From contig NZ_CP049253.1 in NCBI RefSeq assembly GCF_011046975.1, forward strand, positions 620,001-684,000: DNA of 64,000 bases. The letters run 5' to 3'. Numbering within the stretch: position 1 is the first letter of the stretch; every line of letters begins with the position of its first letter. The translations under genes and the position numbers were made by a program. Below the pieces are notes generated by a model. The model saw only the letters and a list, made by a program, of their open reading frames with translations. It was not told the DNA's origin and ran no database searches. Positions 1 through 8,559 of this stretch are shown here, in pieces. The stretch is from Microbacterium amylolyticum (GTDB taxonomy: Bacteria; Actinomycetota; Actinomycetes; Actinomycetales; Microbacteriaceae).

Positions 1-2473
1 CATCAGAGCCGTCACCGAAGTCCGCGGTCTCGCCGGCGATCACCTGCGACACCTGATCCGCGGACAGGGCGCCACGGTAGACGTGCAGGTCATCAATGCC
101 GCCCTGGAAAGGGGTGTCCCACCAGTTCACACCGAGCGCGAAAACGCCGTCGGCGGTTGTGAAGACATCAGGGAAGCCACTTCCGCTGTGAACAGGCTCG
201 CCACTGACATAGATCGTGACCTCGCCAGCAGCAACCGTGAACGCAATGTGCGTCCATTCACCCGCGGGAATCGTCGCGCCCGTGTCACCATCGTAAAAAC
301 GCGTCGAGCCGGACCACAGCAGCGTATTGCCATCTCCAAAGCCCACCTGCGGAACCAGGCTCACCCAGTTGGTCTCGTTGCGCGCGCCGAAGAACGATGT
401 CGTGAAGTCCGTCAGCTGGTCAGGGTTGAGCCAGAGGCCAACGGAATAGTCGTGACCGGAGATGAGGCCATCGGGAAGGCGCACGCCGTTCGTGCCGTCA
501 AGGTAAATCGCCGAATCATGTGCTCCCGCAACGAAGCTGGCCTCGCCGCCAGCAACGTTGATGCGGTTGCCCGTTGTTGTGGCGGGAGACGGCTGGTTCG
601 ACGATGTCGCCAACGCGCGCAGGTTCCCCTCACCGTCGGCGAGGAGATCGCCATCAAAGCGATAGCGAGCGAGCAGTCCGGGAGCAGGCTCCGAGGGGAC
701 GATGACATCGAACGAAACCAGCCCCGACGCATCGCCGCGAACAACCGCGGCCGTCAGCGTGACGTCAACGTCTTCGTCGCCCTCCGGCCTGTTGACCGAA
801 CCATCAGCAGCGATGACCTCTTCGTCACTCGGCGACCACGTGATCGTCGCGCCGTGCGTTCCCAGCGTCGGCAGCTCGAGATCGGCGACAACGGGAGTTG
901 ATACGCGCAGATCAGCGAGAACCGCCGCGACGACCTCGTCGTCCGTCATCTCGGTGAGCGCGCTCCCCCACAGCGAAACGCCACCTGTCGACAGCGCCGA
1001 GAACGCGGTGACCCACTCGCCCATCGTCGCGTTCCACTCACGCGACAACACTCCGCGATAGGTGGTGTCGTCGACATCAACGGTGATCTGGTTGCCACCG
1101 GTGACGCTCCACGAGCCGTTCAACACTCCCGTGATCTCGCCATCAGGCGTCAGCGTGACGTCAACTGCTCGGTGAATGTCATCGGAAATCGTCTTGTCAT
1201 GGGTAATCACCTGGAATGGCCCCGCGATGTCTTCCGCAGTGAATTCTGATGCATCGTTACCACCGGCGAAACGATGAGGCGCTGCAACCGGCCAGTCGTC
1301 CTCGTTCATGAACATCTCGTGGACGCGCACCTGATGAAACTCCCCCATGTCGGGGAAGCGGCTATGGAAGATCAACTGCATCTCCCCCGTTTCGGGGTCG
1401 ACAAACGTGGTGTTGTGGCCGGGCGAAACCTTGCCATCACCGATTCCGGACCCCGGGGCTCCAACATCGCGCTGAAACAGGTAGTTACCCATGATCTTCG
1501 CGCCGTACGGCTCAATCGTGACGTCATCGAAAATCGGCAGTGTCGGGTCTGACTTCACCTCACGCATATCGTTGCCCGCCGAGTCGACGAACGGTCCCGT
1601 CGGGCTCTCTGAGCGCATCACGCGCATGTTGTATCCCGAGTCTGCGTCGAGACCGCCGAACGACGTGAACAGGTAGTAGTACCCCGTTTCAGGGTGGAAC
1701 ATCATCGACGGACCCTCGATGCGGCTATGGTTGCCGCCTGTCAGGTGCACACCGTACCCCTGGCCCTCGAACGGGAACCCCGTCTCGGGGTCGAGCTCCA
1801 GAACGTAGATCCCGCCGGAGAACGATCCGTACACCATCCAGAGGCGACCATCGTCGCCAAAGAAGATATCCGGGTCAACGGCATTGGGGTGGATACGCCC
1901 GTCATACGCGTCACCCTCGACGAGGAACTCTTCCTCACCCTCGCGGTGACCCGAGCGAAGAATGATGCCGAGATCCTCGTACGGGCCCTCGATATCGTCC
2001 GCAACGGCGATCCCCAGCGCGCTGCGCGGAGAATCCCCCTTGCACGCGTTGTAGTACATGTAAAAGCGACCGTCAGCCAGCTGGATCACGTCGGGAGCCC
2101 AGAGAGTCTGGGTCTCCGCCCACTCGAAGACATCCGCAAGATCCTCGTGGACGTTCTCGAACAGCGGGTTGGCGGCAGTGACGTGATTGGCCACCTGATC
2201 AAACTGCACGAAGTCGGTCGTCTTCGCGGCGGCAAGGTGGGAACCGAAGAAGTAGTGTTCGTCGTCGACAGTAATCAACGACGGGTCATGCACCTCAACG
2301 TCTGTCCACACCGGCGCGGGAGGGTCGGATATCAGGGTTGACGCAGTCTGCGGAGCAGCGTGCGGGGTCATTACTGCGCTCGCGGCCCCGGGGGCTGCGA
2401 GCGCAAGGGCGCCGGCGAGCGTAACGCTCAGCGCGATTCTCATGTGTGCGGTGTGTCGTGACCTGCCGGTCAT
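1..2473 (-). CDS. Secreted GH43 family glycosidase (arabinan endo-1,5-alpha-arabinosidase-like) with LamG domain, C-terminus beyond window
   Basis: The first 824 residues are visible and the stop lies left of base 1. A signal peptide (about residues 1-33, ending ASA) is followed by a five-bladed propeller of family GH43. Asp63 in VHDPSLI is the likely general base, Asp200 in NAVDPDIFF the pKa modulator and Glu253 in RIEGPSM the general acid. A C-terminal arabinanase-type beta domain, a short atrophied bacterial Ig-like stretch (about 525-590) and a concanavalin-like LamG domain (about 600-800) follow. This suggests an extracellular enzyme cleaving arabinan or a related hemicellulose, with the LamG part binding carbohydrate. 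The ATG at 2473 is chosen for the GAGGAG seven bases upstream; an in-frame ATG at 2443 is an alternative. Exact substrate specificity is inferred. It is transcribed away from the gene at 2696. Confidence 0.85.
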   Translation of the reverse strand, partial: MTGRSRHTAHMRIALSVTLAGALALAAPGAASAVMTPHAAPQTASTLISDPPAPVWTDVEVHDPSLITVDDEHYFFGSHLAAAKTTDFVQFDQVANHVTAANPLFENVHEDLADVFEWAETQTLWAPDVIQLADGRFYMYYNACKGDSPRSALGIAVADDIEGPYEDLGIILRSGHREGEEEFLVEGDAYDGRIHPNAVDPDIFFGDDGRLWMVYGSFSGGIYVLELDPETGFPFEGQGYGVHLTGGNHSRIEGPSMMFHPETGYYYLFTSFGGLDADSGYNMRVMRSESPTGPFVDSAGNDMREVKSDPTLPIFDDVTIEPYGAKIMGNYLFQRDVGAPGSGIGDGKVSPGHNTTFVDPETGEMQLIFHSRFPDMGEFHQVRVHEMFMNEDDWPVAAPHRFAGGNDASEFTAEDIAGPFQVITHDKTISDDIHRAVDVTLTPDGEITGVLNGSWSVTGGNQITVDVDDTTYRGVLSREWNATMGEWVTAFSALSTGGVSLWGSALTEMTDDEVVAAVLADLRVSTPVVADLELPTLGTHGATITWSPSDEEVIAADGSVNRPEGDEDVDVTLTAAVVRGDASGLVSFDVIVPSEPAPGLLARYRFDGDLLADGEGNLRALATSSNQPSPATTTGNRINVAGGEASFVAGAHDSAIYLDGTNGVRLPDGLISGHDYSVGLWLNPDQLTDFTTSFFGARNETNWVSLVPQVGFGDGNTLLWSGSTRFYDGDTGATIPAGEWTHIAFTVAAGEVTIYVSGEPVHSGSGFPDVFTTADGVFALGVNWWDTPFQGGIDDLHVYRGALSADQVSQVIAGETADFGDGSD

Positions 2474-2528
2474 GGCGACTCCTCGTGGGTTCGTCCTCGA
2501 ACTTCTCGAATCGGCGTACCGATACATC

Positions 2529-2561
2529 TACATCGATGCATATGCACTTTACAACGATGTA
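2529..2561. promoter_or_regulatory. Two copies of a 12-bp palindromic operator
   Basis: TACATCGATGCA (2529-2540) and TACAACGATGTA (2550-2561) are each one mismatch from the perfect palindrome TACATCGATGTA. They sit 21 bp apart centre to centre, two helical turns. The second covers the -10/spacer and the first lies just downstream of it, a position suited to repression. A central CG in a palindrome is typical of LacI-family operators, which often control GH43 genes. The regulator is not in this window. Confidence 0.5.
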
Positions 2562-2576
2562 CACCCGTGTCGTCAA
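2548..2576 (-). promoter_or_regulatory. Promoter of the GH43 gene
   Basis: On the minus strand a -35 box TTGACG (2571-2576) is separated by exactly 17 bases from a -10 box TGTAAA (2548-2553). It lies about 75 bases before the start codon at 2473. This is one of the few sigma-70 promoters in the window with a good -35, which fits a gene controlled by a repressor. Confidence 0.55.
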
Positions 2577-2695
2577 GATCATAGTTCCGTGATGCCGTCG
2601 CACGGAACAACCGTTCGAGAAAGCGCGTGATGTCGAGGCGAAGCGCGGGGCCACCCCTGCCGCAACGGGAACAGCGATCGCGATAGCGTCGTCGA

Positions 2696-3988
2696 GTGAG
2701 CTCACCACCTGACGCCGAGAATCCCGCTACCGTCGATTCTTTCTCGGGGCGAGCTCCCTCACGCGCCGAGATTGACGACTACGCCCGGCGCCACAACGTG
2801 CAGGCGGCGCGCAGGCAGGGAGTCATCGCCGCTGCGTATACGGCCGTCGCGATCGTGACACGGTCGTTTATGACGCTCGCTCGAATCGGTGTCGGAACGA
2901 GAGGCGTCGCTCGCGTGATCCTGGGGATCATCGGAGGAGTCAGCGGACTGATCACCCTGCTCGCGGGGCTCGCCTTCCTCGTGATCGCTGCCATCCTCGC
3001 GGTGGTAGTCCCCGGCATGATCGCGCTTGAGCTGGTCTTCTTTCTCCTCTTTGGCGAGAACGGATCGACACTCGCGAATTCACTTCTTCTCACGCCGCTT
3101 GCGGTCATCGTCTGGGGATGGGTCTGGTGGCTCAGTGGCCATGACATCCGACAGCAGCGCAAAGACCTTCGATACGGCGTGCGCGCGGAGAACTATGCGC
3201 GCGACAACAATCTCGAATACACGCGCGTGCGGCACCCCGATCGCCATCTCCGCGGCATGCTCTTCCAGGTCGGGCGCCCCGTCGTCACCGAACATCGTGT
3301 ACGAAGAACGGGCCGACCCTCGGCCGAAATCGCGAGGTACACGTTCGACCTCTCTGGGGATCCGAACAGCCCAACACTCGTGACATGGGGCTATGCCACT
3401 CTCCGCCTGCCCGCCGCACTTCCGCACATCGTGCTGGATGCCCGCGGCGCCAATAACCTGCTCTCAACGAGCCTCCCCGGCATGTGGGCGCCGCGTACCG
3501 AACAAAAGCTCAGCCTCGAAGGAGATTTCGACCGCTACTTCACGCTTTTCTGCCCGCGGGGCTACGAGGCCGACGCGCTGTATCTGTTCACGCCCGACGT
3601 GATGACCAGGCTGATCGACCGTGCAGCGCTCTACGACGTGGAGATCATCGACAATCAGCTCTTCCTCTACTCGAAAAGGCACCTTGCGCGAGACGACGCG
3701 GCCAGCTGGCAACGCGCAGATGGGGCCCTGCGTGCCATGGCGGAGAAGGTTGAGCAATGGGGCCGCTGGCGGGATGACCGCCGCCCACATCCCGCGCATC
3801 CATTGCAGAGCGCGCCGGCTGGGCCTGCGGAGGAAGGTCGGCGGTTGACGCGGTCGTTCCCCATCGGCGCCGCCATCCTCGCGGCGGGATTCGTCGCGAT
3901 CGCGGGAGCAATCGTCTGGAACGACATCGCCGAATTGTTCGCCGACACACGACAGCTCTTCTCATGGATCGGCTCGCTGTTCCGCTGA
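2696..3988 (+). CDS. Membrane protein of unknown function
   Basis: 430 residues. A polar N-terminus is followed by hydrophobic segments near residues 42-58, 70-115 and 125-146. A long soluble region (about 150-370) contains no motif I recognise, and one C-terminal segment lies at about 385-410. The topology looks like a membrane-anchored protein with a large cytoplasmic or extracellular middle domain. The GTG start is supported by a TAGCGT box six bases upstream, implying a leaderless transcript. It ends at a strong terminator and stands alone as a unit, divergent from the GH43 gene. Codon use and length make it a real gene; no function can be given. Confidence 0.75.
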   Translation: MSSPPDAENPATVDSFSGRAPSRAEIDDYARRHNVQAARRQGVIAAAYTAVAIVTRSFMTLARIGVGTRGVARVILGIIGGVSGLITLLAGLAFLVIAAILAVVVPGMIALELVFFLLFGENGSTLANSLLLTPLAVIVWGWVWWLSGHDIRQQRKDLRYGVRAENYARDNNLEYTRVRHPDRHLRGMLFQVGRPVVTEHRVRRTGRPSAEIARYTFDLSGDPNSPTLVTWGYATLRLPAALPHIVLDARGANNLLSTSLPGMWAPRTEQKLSLEGDFDRYFTLFCPRGYEADALYLFTPDVMTRLIDRAALYDVEIIDNQLFLYSKRHLARDDAASWQRADGALRAMAEKVEQWGRWRDDRRPHPAHPLQSAPAGPAEEGRRLTRSFPIGAAILAAGFVAIAGAIVWNDIAELFADTRQLFSWIGSLFR

Positions 3989-4008
3989 GCTGAAGAATGC
4001 AGGAAAGC

Positions 4009-4040
4009 AAAAAGACCCCCGGTTAACCGGGGGTCTTTTT
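4009..4040 (+). terminator. Intrinsic terminator
   Basis: A perfect 32-base palindrome, with the stem AAAAAGACCCCCGG facing its complement and ending in five T on either strand. It lies 21 bases after the stop at 3988 and can act in both directions, closing off the island that follows. Confidence 0.9.
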
Positions 4041-4166
4041 CACGCTGGCCTTATCCGTCTCTGTTCAAACCATACCGCGTCAGGATTTAACCCTGGTGGG
4101 CTGGCGAAACTACGCGCGGGCGGTGGACGGGATTCGGCGCCCCGACCACCACGAGGCCGCACCAGC

Positions 4167-4454
4167 GTGCCACTGACACAGCGCTTCACTCCGGCACAAG
4201 TGAAGCGAATGGTTGCTGACTACGAAGCTGGCGACAGCGCGACGTCGATCGCGCGTAAGCATGGCGTTGCACCATCCGCGCTGCTCCGCTTCCTACGTCA
4301 ACAGCAGGCTGTGATCCGACAGTCCGGCGTCACGGATGAGCACGCTCAGCGCTTGATCTCAGAGCACTCGGCGGGTTCAACGCTTGCCGAGCTTGAGCGA
4401 CGCCACCATCTCTCGCACGGAGCAGCGTTCCGCGCCCTACACCGCTTCGACTGA
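4167..4454 (+). CDS. Small protein with two helix-turn-helix units
   Basis: 95 residues, basic. Two successive recombinase/transposase-like helix-turn-helix repeats are visible: one around residues 8-43 (VKRMVADYEAGDSATSIARK) and a second around 57-92 (AQRLISEHSAGSTLAELERR). The same spacing in both suggests an internal duplication. It resembles the C-terminal DNA-binding part of resolvases and the HTH of IS3-type OrfA, but there is no catalytic domain. The GTG start has no good ribosome binding site. It lies in a small island next to an IS remnant, so it may be a mobile-element-derived DNA-binding protein. Function unknown. Confidence 0.55.
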   Translation: MPLTQRFTPAQVKRMVADYEAGDSATSIARKHGVAPSALLRFLRQQQAVIRQSGVTDEHAQRLISEHSAGSTLAELERRHHLSHGAAFRALHRFD

Positions 4455-4515
4455 AGCGAAGTGGCCGTCGCGTTTTACGGCAGCGACGGGAGATCCTTCC
4501 CGAAGAGCTTTCGAG

Positions 4516-5520
4516 TCAGCGCGAGTCGGAGATCGACAGAGCAAAGGTGCGCATCTCGTGGCTAATGCGATCGGGCGCGCAGTGATGAACAGCATGGCCG
4601 CAGTCGAGCATCACGAGATTCGCGCCAGTGCGGAGTGCGAGCTGCTTCTGAACCTTCAGCCAATCGGGGCCGAGGTCTCGCCCATCCGAGGCGAAAAGCA
4701 ACATCGGAGGATCGATGTCTTTATCTGTCCCTAGCTCGGCGGCGCTCTCAAAGACCTGACGGCTTTCTTGAACTTGCGCGACGTTACCTGCGTTGCGATA
4801 GAGGAGCAGCCGCTGCTGTTCCTGATCAGCTTCGGACAGCGTCGACCAATACATGCCGGGATATAGGCCGGGTATGCGCTGTGTCCCGACCCGCGTCGCG
4901 ATGTGTCCCGTCGCAGCTATCGCCGCGACAAGATTCCTATCCTGCTTCTCATAGGCTTCGGGTGTCGACATGTCGAGCCCTACAATCCCTGCCACTTCTT
5001 CCGGATAGCGATCGGCCCACCATATGGCTTCGAGTCCGGACATAGAATGAGGCGCGAGAATGTATGGCGGAGGCTGCTCGGCCTGCCGCAGTGCACTCCG
5101 CATCTCTTCGACACGCGTGTCGAGGCCCCTTTCTGAACCGGCTAAATCTGAGTAACCGTACCCCGGCTTCTCAACAACAACGACTCGGAAATCGTTCTCA
5201 AGTCCCGACATGAGTGGCTGGAAATCGTAGACAGGCGCGATAGTCGCCGCCCCAGCCATCAGTAGGACAGTCGGCGCCGTCGGATCGCCCACCCCGAGAA
5301 CGTGAATACGGTTGCCTTCAACCGTGACCATCACGCCTGGAGCAGCAAGGCCCTTCTGCTCGCCAGGGAGCGCCGCGTAGTGGTACGAGCAGAGTGACAA
5401 AATTGACGCAAGCAAAATGATAACGAACGCGGAGAGAACCCGAACGACACGCCGAGACCGACCTAAACCACTTTTCTCTTGCGCACGATTTGAGAGTTTA
5501 CGGAACCCACTATCTTCCAA
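4516..5520 (-). CDS. Membrane-anchored alpha/beta hydrolase
   Basis: 334 residues. A basic cytoplasmic N-terminus and one transmembrane helix (about residues 26-46) are followed by an alpha/beta-hydrolase fold. The nucleophile elbow reads PHSMSG, so the serine is kept but the usual G-x-S-x-G is P-x-S-x-S. The acid is probably Asp in DGRDLG and the base His in DCGHAVHH. The substrate is unknown. The start is uncertain: TTG at 5520 has GAGAGG directly adjacent but no well-spaced site. The gene is visibly lower in GC than its neighbours and lies between a double-HTH gene and an IS remnant, which suggests transfer. Confidence 0.75.
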   Translation of the reverse strand: MEDSGFRKLSNRAQEKSGLGRSRRVVRVLSAFVIILLASILSLCSYHYAALPGEQKGLAAPGVMVTVEGNRIHVLGVGDPTAPTVLLMAGAATIAPVYDFQPLMSGLENDFRVVVVEKPGYGYSDLAGSERGLDTRVEEMRSALRQAEQPPPYILAPHSMSGLEAIWWADRYPEEVAGIVGLDMSTPEAYEKQDRNLVAAIAATGHIATRVGTQRIPGLYPGMYWSTLSEADQEQQRLLLYRNAGNVAQVQESRQVFESAAELGTDKDIDPPMLLFASDGRDLGPDWLKVQKQLALRTGANLVMLDCGHAVHHCAPDRISHEMRTFALSISDSR

Positions 5521-5595
5521 CCTCTCGGGGGAGGCATTTCTCGGCTGGCCGGGTTGAGGTGTAGCTGAAATATGACGATCCCCTTCGAGTCAAAC

Positions 5596-5851
5596 TGGCT
5601 CTTCACGAACGAGGGTGTAGTCGGTTGAGCGCGTCGATGGCCGGGTAGCGGTCGAGGTCTCCCGGATGATGGAAGTTCTTCACGCTTGCCATCTCGAAAG
5701 ACCTCGACTTGCTCCACCTTACGTGGCTCTTCACGAACGAGGGTGTAGTCGGTTGAGCGCGTCGATGGCCGGGTAGCGGTCGAGGTCTCCCGGATGATGG
5801 AAGTTCTTCACGCTTGCCATCCCGAAAGACCTCGACTTGCTCCACCTTACG
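5596..5851. repeat. Tandem duplication of a 128-bp IS left end
   Basis: Copy one is 5596-5723 and copy two 5724-5851. They differ at one base (ATCTCG versus ATCCCG near 5695/5823). Each copy opens with GGCTCTTCACG, the kind of terminal sequence typical of ISL3-family inverted repeats. The second copy leads directly into the transposase reading frame. Confidence 0.85.
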
Positions 5852-6496
5852 TTCGCGACCACTGACCTGACCACGTTCTGCCGCCCCGACGAGCTCGGGC
5901 TGGTCGCCGTGGGCCAGCTGCTCGAGCCGGGTCGGGCGACGATCGAGTGCCGCGTCGTCGACGATGACCCGTGGTGCCGGAAATGCGGCGCCGAGGGCGC
6001 GCCGCGGGACACGGTGACGCGCCGGCTCGCGCACGAGCCGTTCGGCCACCGACCGACGATTCTGCTGGTGCGGGTGCGCCGGTATCGGTGCGCACACTGC
6101 CGGCGCACATGGCGGCAGGACACCAGCAAGGCGGCGACGCCGAGGACGAAGATCTCCCGCGGTCTCGGAGTGTCCTGGAGCGCCGCGAACGCCGCCGTCC
6201 TCGCCGAAGGCAAGCGGCGACTGATCGACGACCCCACCCGGTTCGATGGGGTGACCACGATCGGTGTCGACCAGCATGTCTGGCGTCACACCCGGCTCGG
6301 CGACAAGTACGTGACCGTGATCATCGACCTCACCCCAGCCCGCGAGAAGACGGGCCCGGCACGGCTGTTGGACATGGTCGAGGGCCGCTCGAAGGCGGTG
6401 TTCAAGCAGTGGCTCGCCGGACGGCCCAAGGAGTGGAGCAAGCGGATCGAGGTGGTCGCGATGGACGGGTTCGCCGGCTTCAAGACCGCCGCCGCG
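5837..6496 (+). pseudogene. ISL3-family transposase, truncated with internal deletion
   Basis: The N-terminal zinc-finger region is present (CRKCGAEG and CAHCRRTW), and so is the start of the DDE catalytic core, with IGVDQHVWRH (first Asp) and VVAMDGFAGF (second Asp). Compared with family members as I remember them, about 23 residues of the HTH region are missing between KISR and GLGVSW. Similarity stops after GFKTAAA at about residue 220, so the last catalytic acid and the whole C-terminal half (the usual protein is about 430 residues) are gone. The frame continues to 6715 in unrelated sequence. The TTG start at 5837 is uncertain. Confidence 0.75.
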
Positions 6497-6681
6497 CGGT
6501 CGAGTGGTATCTCACCCTGCACGAGCTCCCACTCGAACACGCTCTCGACCTCGCGAAACCCGTCGAACCCGTCACCGCGCCGGCACCGGACGATGAACCG
6601 ATCGGCCCCGCCCTTTATGACACAGGTCTCGACGCGGGTGAAGGGCTCTGGTCCCGATCAGGATGGGCAGGACGCGGGTGA
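6497..6681 (+). pseudogene. Orphan coding remnant fused to the IS break
   Basis: Directly after the transposase break, a different frame reads about 61 codons (AVEWYLTLHELPLEHALDLA onward) with good actinobacterial codon use and no start codon of its own. It ends with TGA at 6681. I do not recognise the family. It looks like the tail of another gene joined to the IS by a deletion. Confidence 0.35.
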
Positions 6682-6749
6682 CACGCCAGACCCATCCACT
6701 CTTTTTGGCCGGTAGCCCCGCACCGATCGGCTGTCGCCGGGAAATCAAA

Positions 6750-6775
6750 AACTCCCCGCAATCCTGCGGGGAGTT
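6750..6775 (-). terminator. Terminator after tRNA-Gln
   Basis: An 11-bp stem (AACTCCCCGCA and its complement) with a 4-base loop is followed on the minus strand by a T run. It lies 57 bases beyond the tRNA-Gln 3' end and would end a gltX/tRNA-Gln transcript. Confidence 0.8.
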
Positions 6776-6832
6776 CTGAACTTTCTGAACAAATGCCAGT
6801 TCACTTGTCTCTTGGTTTGAACAAGAGCACTA

Positions 6833-6907
6833 TGGCTGGGGTACCTGGACTCGAACCAAGAACGACGGTACCAGAAACCGCTGTGTTGCCAATTACACCA
6901 TACCCCA
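6833..6907 (-). tRNA. tRNA-Gln (CTG anticodon)
   Basis: A full cloverleaf can be drawn. The acceptor TGGGGTA pairs with TACCCCA, the anticodon stem GCGGT pairs with ACCGT around the loop TTCTGGT (anticodon CTG), the T arm is CTTGG-TTCGAGT-CCAGG, and the 3' end GCCA encodes CCA. It lies 94 bases downstream of gltX on the same strand. The 3' end faces the IS island. Confidence 0.95.
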
Positions 6908-7001
6908 AGGACGTTCCGGCCTGTCGCCGTCACAAGTGACCAGCTTACTAGACGTCAGACTGTCCCGCCAAAACGGCCCCGCACGCGGGGCGTGTCGCGC
7001 C

Positions 7002-8522
7002 CTACTGCGCGTCTGGCAACTGCTGCGCAAGCGCCCTGAGCCGCGAGATCGTGCGCTCCTTGCCGAGGATTTCCATCGACTCGAAGAGCGGCGGTGACAC
7101 GCGGCGACCAGAGATCGCGACACGCGGCGCACCGTATGCAACGCGCGGCTTCAGACCCAGCCCATCGATCAGAGCGGCCGAGAGCGCGTCCTGAATCGCC
7201 TCTGTGTTGAAGCGATCGGCGGGCAAAGCCTCGAGCGCATCAACAGACGCCTCGAGAACAGCCTTCGGGTCCCCCTTGAGGCCCTTCAGGGCGTCTTCCT
7301 CGTACGAGATGTCGTCCGTGAAGAGGAAGCCCATCAGGCCGGGAGCATCGCCAAGAAGCTGAAGTCGCTCCTGCACGAGCGGGGCCGCCTTCGCGAGCAA
7401 CACATGCTCCTCCGCCGTGACCTCGGAAGCGACTATGCCCGCCTGCCGCAGATACGGAATGAGACGGGCAGCGAAGTCAGCCGGCTCGAGCATCCGGATG
7501 TGATCGCCGTTGATCGACTCGGCCTTCTTCTGATCAAAACGCGCCGGGTTCGGGTTCACGTTCTCGATCTCGAACGCCGCGATCAGCTCGTCCAGCGTGA
7601 ACACATCGCGATCGGGGCCGATCGACCAGCCCAGCAGGGCGAGGTAGTTCAGCAGTCCCTCGTGCACAAAGCCCTTGTCGCGCTGGAGGAACAGGTCCGC
7701 GCGTGGATCACGCTTCGACAGCTTCTTGTTACCGTCGCCGAGCACGAGCGGCATGTGGCCGAAGCGCGGAATAAACGTGGTCACACCGGCTTCGATCAGC
7801 GCGCGGTACAGCACGATCTGACGCGCCGTGGACGGCATCAGGTCTTCGCCGCGCAGAACGTGGGTGATACCCATCAGCGCATCGTCGACAGGGTTCACGA
7901 ATGTGTAGAGCGGAACGCCATTCGGGCGAACGATGACGAAGTCCGGGAAAGAACCTGCCGGGAAGGTGACTTCTCCGCGGATCACATCGTCATACGTAAT
8001 GTCCTCGTCGGGAACCTTCAGCCGCAGCGCGGGCTCGCGGCCCTCAGCGCGGAAAGCGGCCTTCTGCTCGTCGGTGAGATCGCGGTCGAAGTTGTCGTAA
8101 CCCTGTTGCTTGGGCCGACCGTTTGCCTCGTTGCGGGCGTCGATCTCTTCCGCCGTCGAGAAGCTCTCGTAGATGAGCCCTTTTTCGAGGAGCGTGTCGA
8201 GAACGCCGCGGTGAATCTCGAATCGCTCCGACTGACGATACGGCGCGTGCGGGCCGCCCACCTCGACGCCCTCGTCCCAGTCGAGCTTCAACCAGCTGAG
8301 CGCGTCGATGAGCTGGCGATAGCTCTCCTCGCTATCGCGGCTCGCGTCGGTGTCCTCGATGCGGAACACAAGTGTTCCGCCGTGGTGGCGCGCGAAGGCC
8401 CAGTTGAACAGCGCCGTGCGGATAAGTCCGACGTGCGGGGTGCCGGTAGGCGACGGGCTGAAGCGGACGCGAACGTCGCTGCCGGTCGCCTGCGTTGTAC
8501 GGGGATCAGGTGCAGATGACAT
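7002..8522 (-). CDS. gltX: Glutamate--tRNA ligase
   Basis: 506 residues, class I aminoacyl-tRNA synthetase that charges tRNA-Glu in the cytoplasm. The HIGH-type motif is PHVGLIRTA near the N-terminus and the KMSKS-type motif is KKLSKRD; the Rossmann fold is followed by an all-helical anticodon-binding domain, the usual bacterial length. The start is taken at ATG 8522 because a TAGGAT -10 box lies exactly seven bases upstream (8530-8535), implying a leaderless mRNA. The upstream in-frame ATG at 8531 overlaps that box. tRNA-Gln follows on the same strand. Confidence 0.95.
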   Translation of the reverse strand: MSSAPDPRTTQATGSDVRVRFSPSPTGTPHVGLIRTALFNWAFARHHGGTLVFRIEDTDASRDSEESYRQLIDALSWLKLDWDEGVEVGGPHAPYRQSERFEIHRGVLDTLLEKGLIYESFSTAEEIDARNEANGRPKQQGYDNFDRDLTDEQKAAFRAEGREPALRLKVPDEDITYDDVIRGEVTFPAGSFPDFVIVRPNGVPLYTFVNPVDDALMGITHVLRGEDLMPSTARQIVLYRALIEAGVTTFIPRFGHMPLVLGDGNKKLSKRDPRADLFLQRDKGFVHEGLLNYLALLGWSIGPDRDVFTLDELIAAFEIENVNPNPARFDQKKAESINGDHIRMLEPADFAARLIPYLRQAGIVASEVTAEEHVLLAKAAPLVQERLQLLGDAPGLMGFLFTDDISYEEDALKGLKGDPKAVLEASVDALEALPADRFNTEAIQDALSAALIDGLGLKPRVAYGAPRVAISGRRVSPPLFESMEILGKERTISRLRALAQQLPDAQ

Positions 8523-8559
8523 CGCGCCCATCCTACGGGGCGCGCTCCCGAAATCGCCG

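Larger units (their letters stand above)
5596..6496 (+). mobile_element. Decayed ISL3-family insertion sequence
   Basis: It has a left terminal repeat (GGCTCTTCACG at 5597, repeated at 5725), followed by the first half of an IS204/IS1001/IS1165-type transposase. No matching right end (CGTGAAGAGCC) is visible before tRNA-Gln, so the element is truncated on the right and cannot move by itself. The right boundary is set where transposase similarity stops. Confidence 0.75.

Noticed and set aside
83..2341. Several plus-strand open frames over the GH43 gene
   Set aside because: They are antisense shadows of the long minus-strand frame, which has signal peptide, GH43 catalytic residues and LamG features.
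4041..4166. A duplicated tRNA-Gln 3' end (att site) bounding the island
   Set aside because: Only short fragments such as GGCTGG resemble the tRNA end; nothing longer matches.
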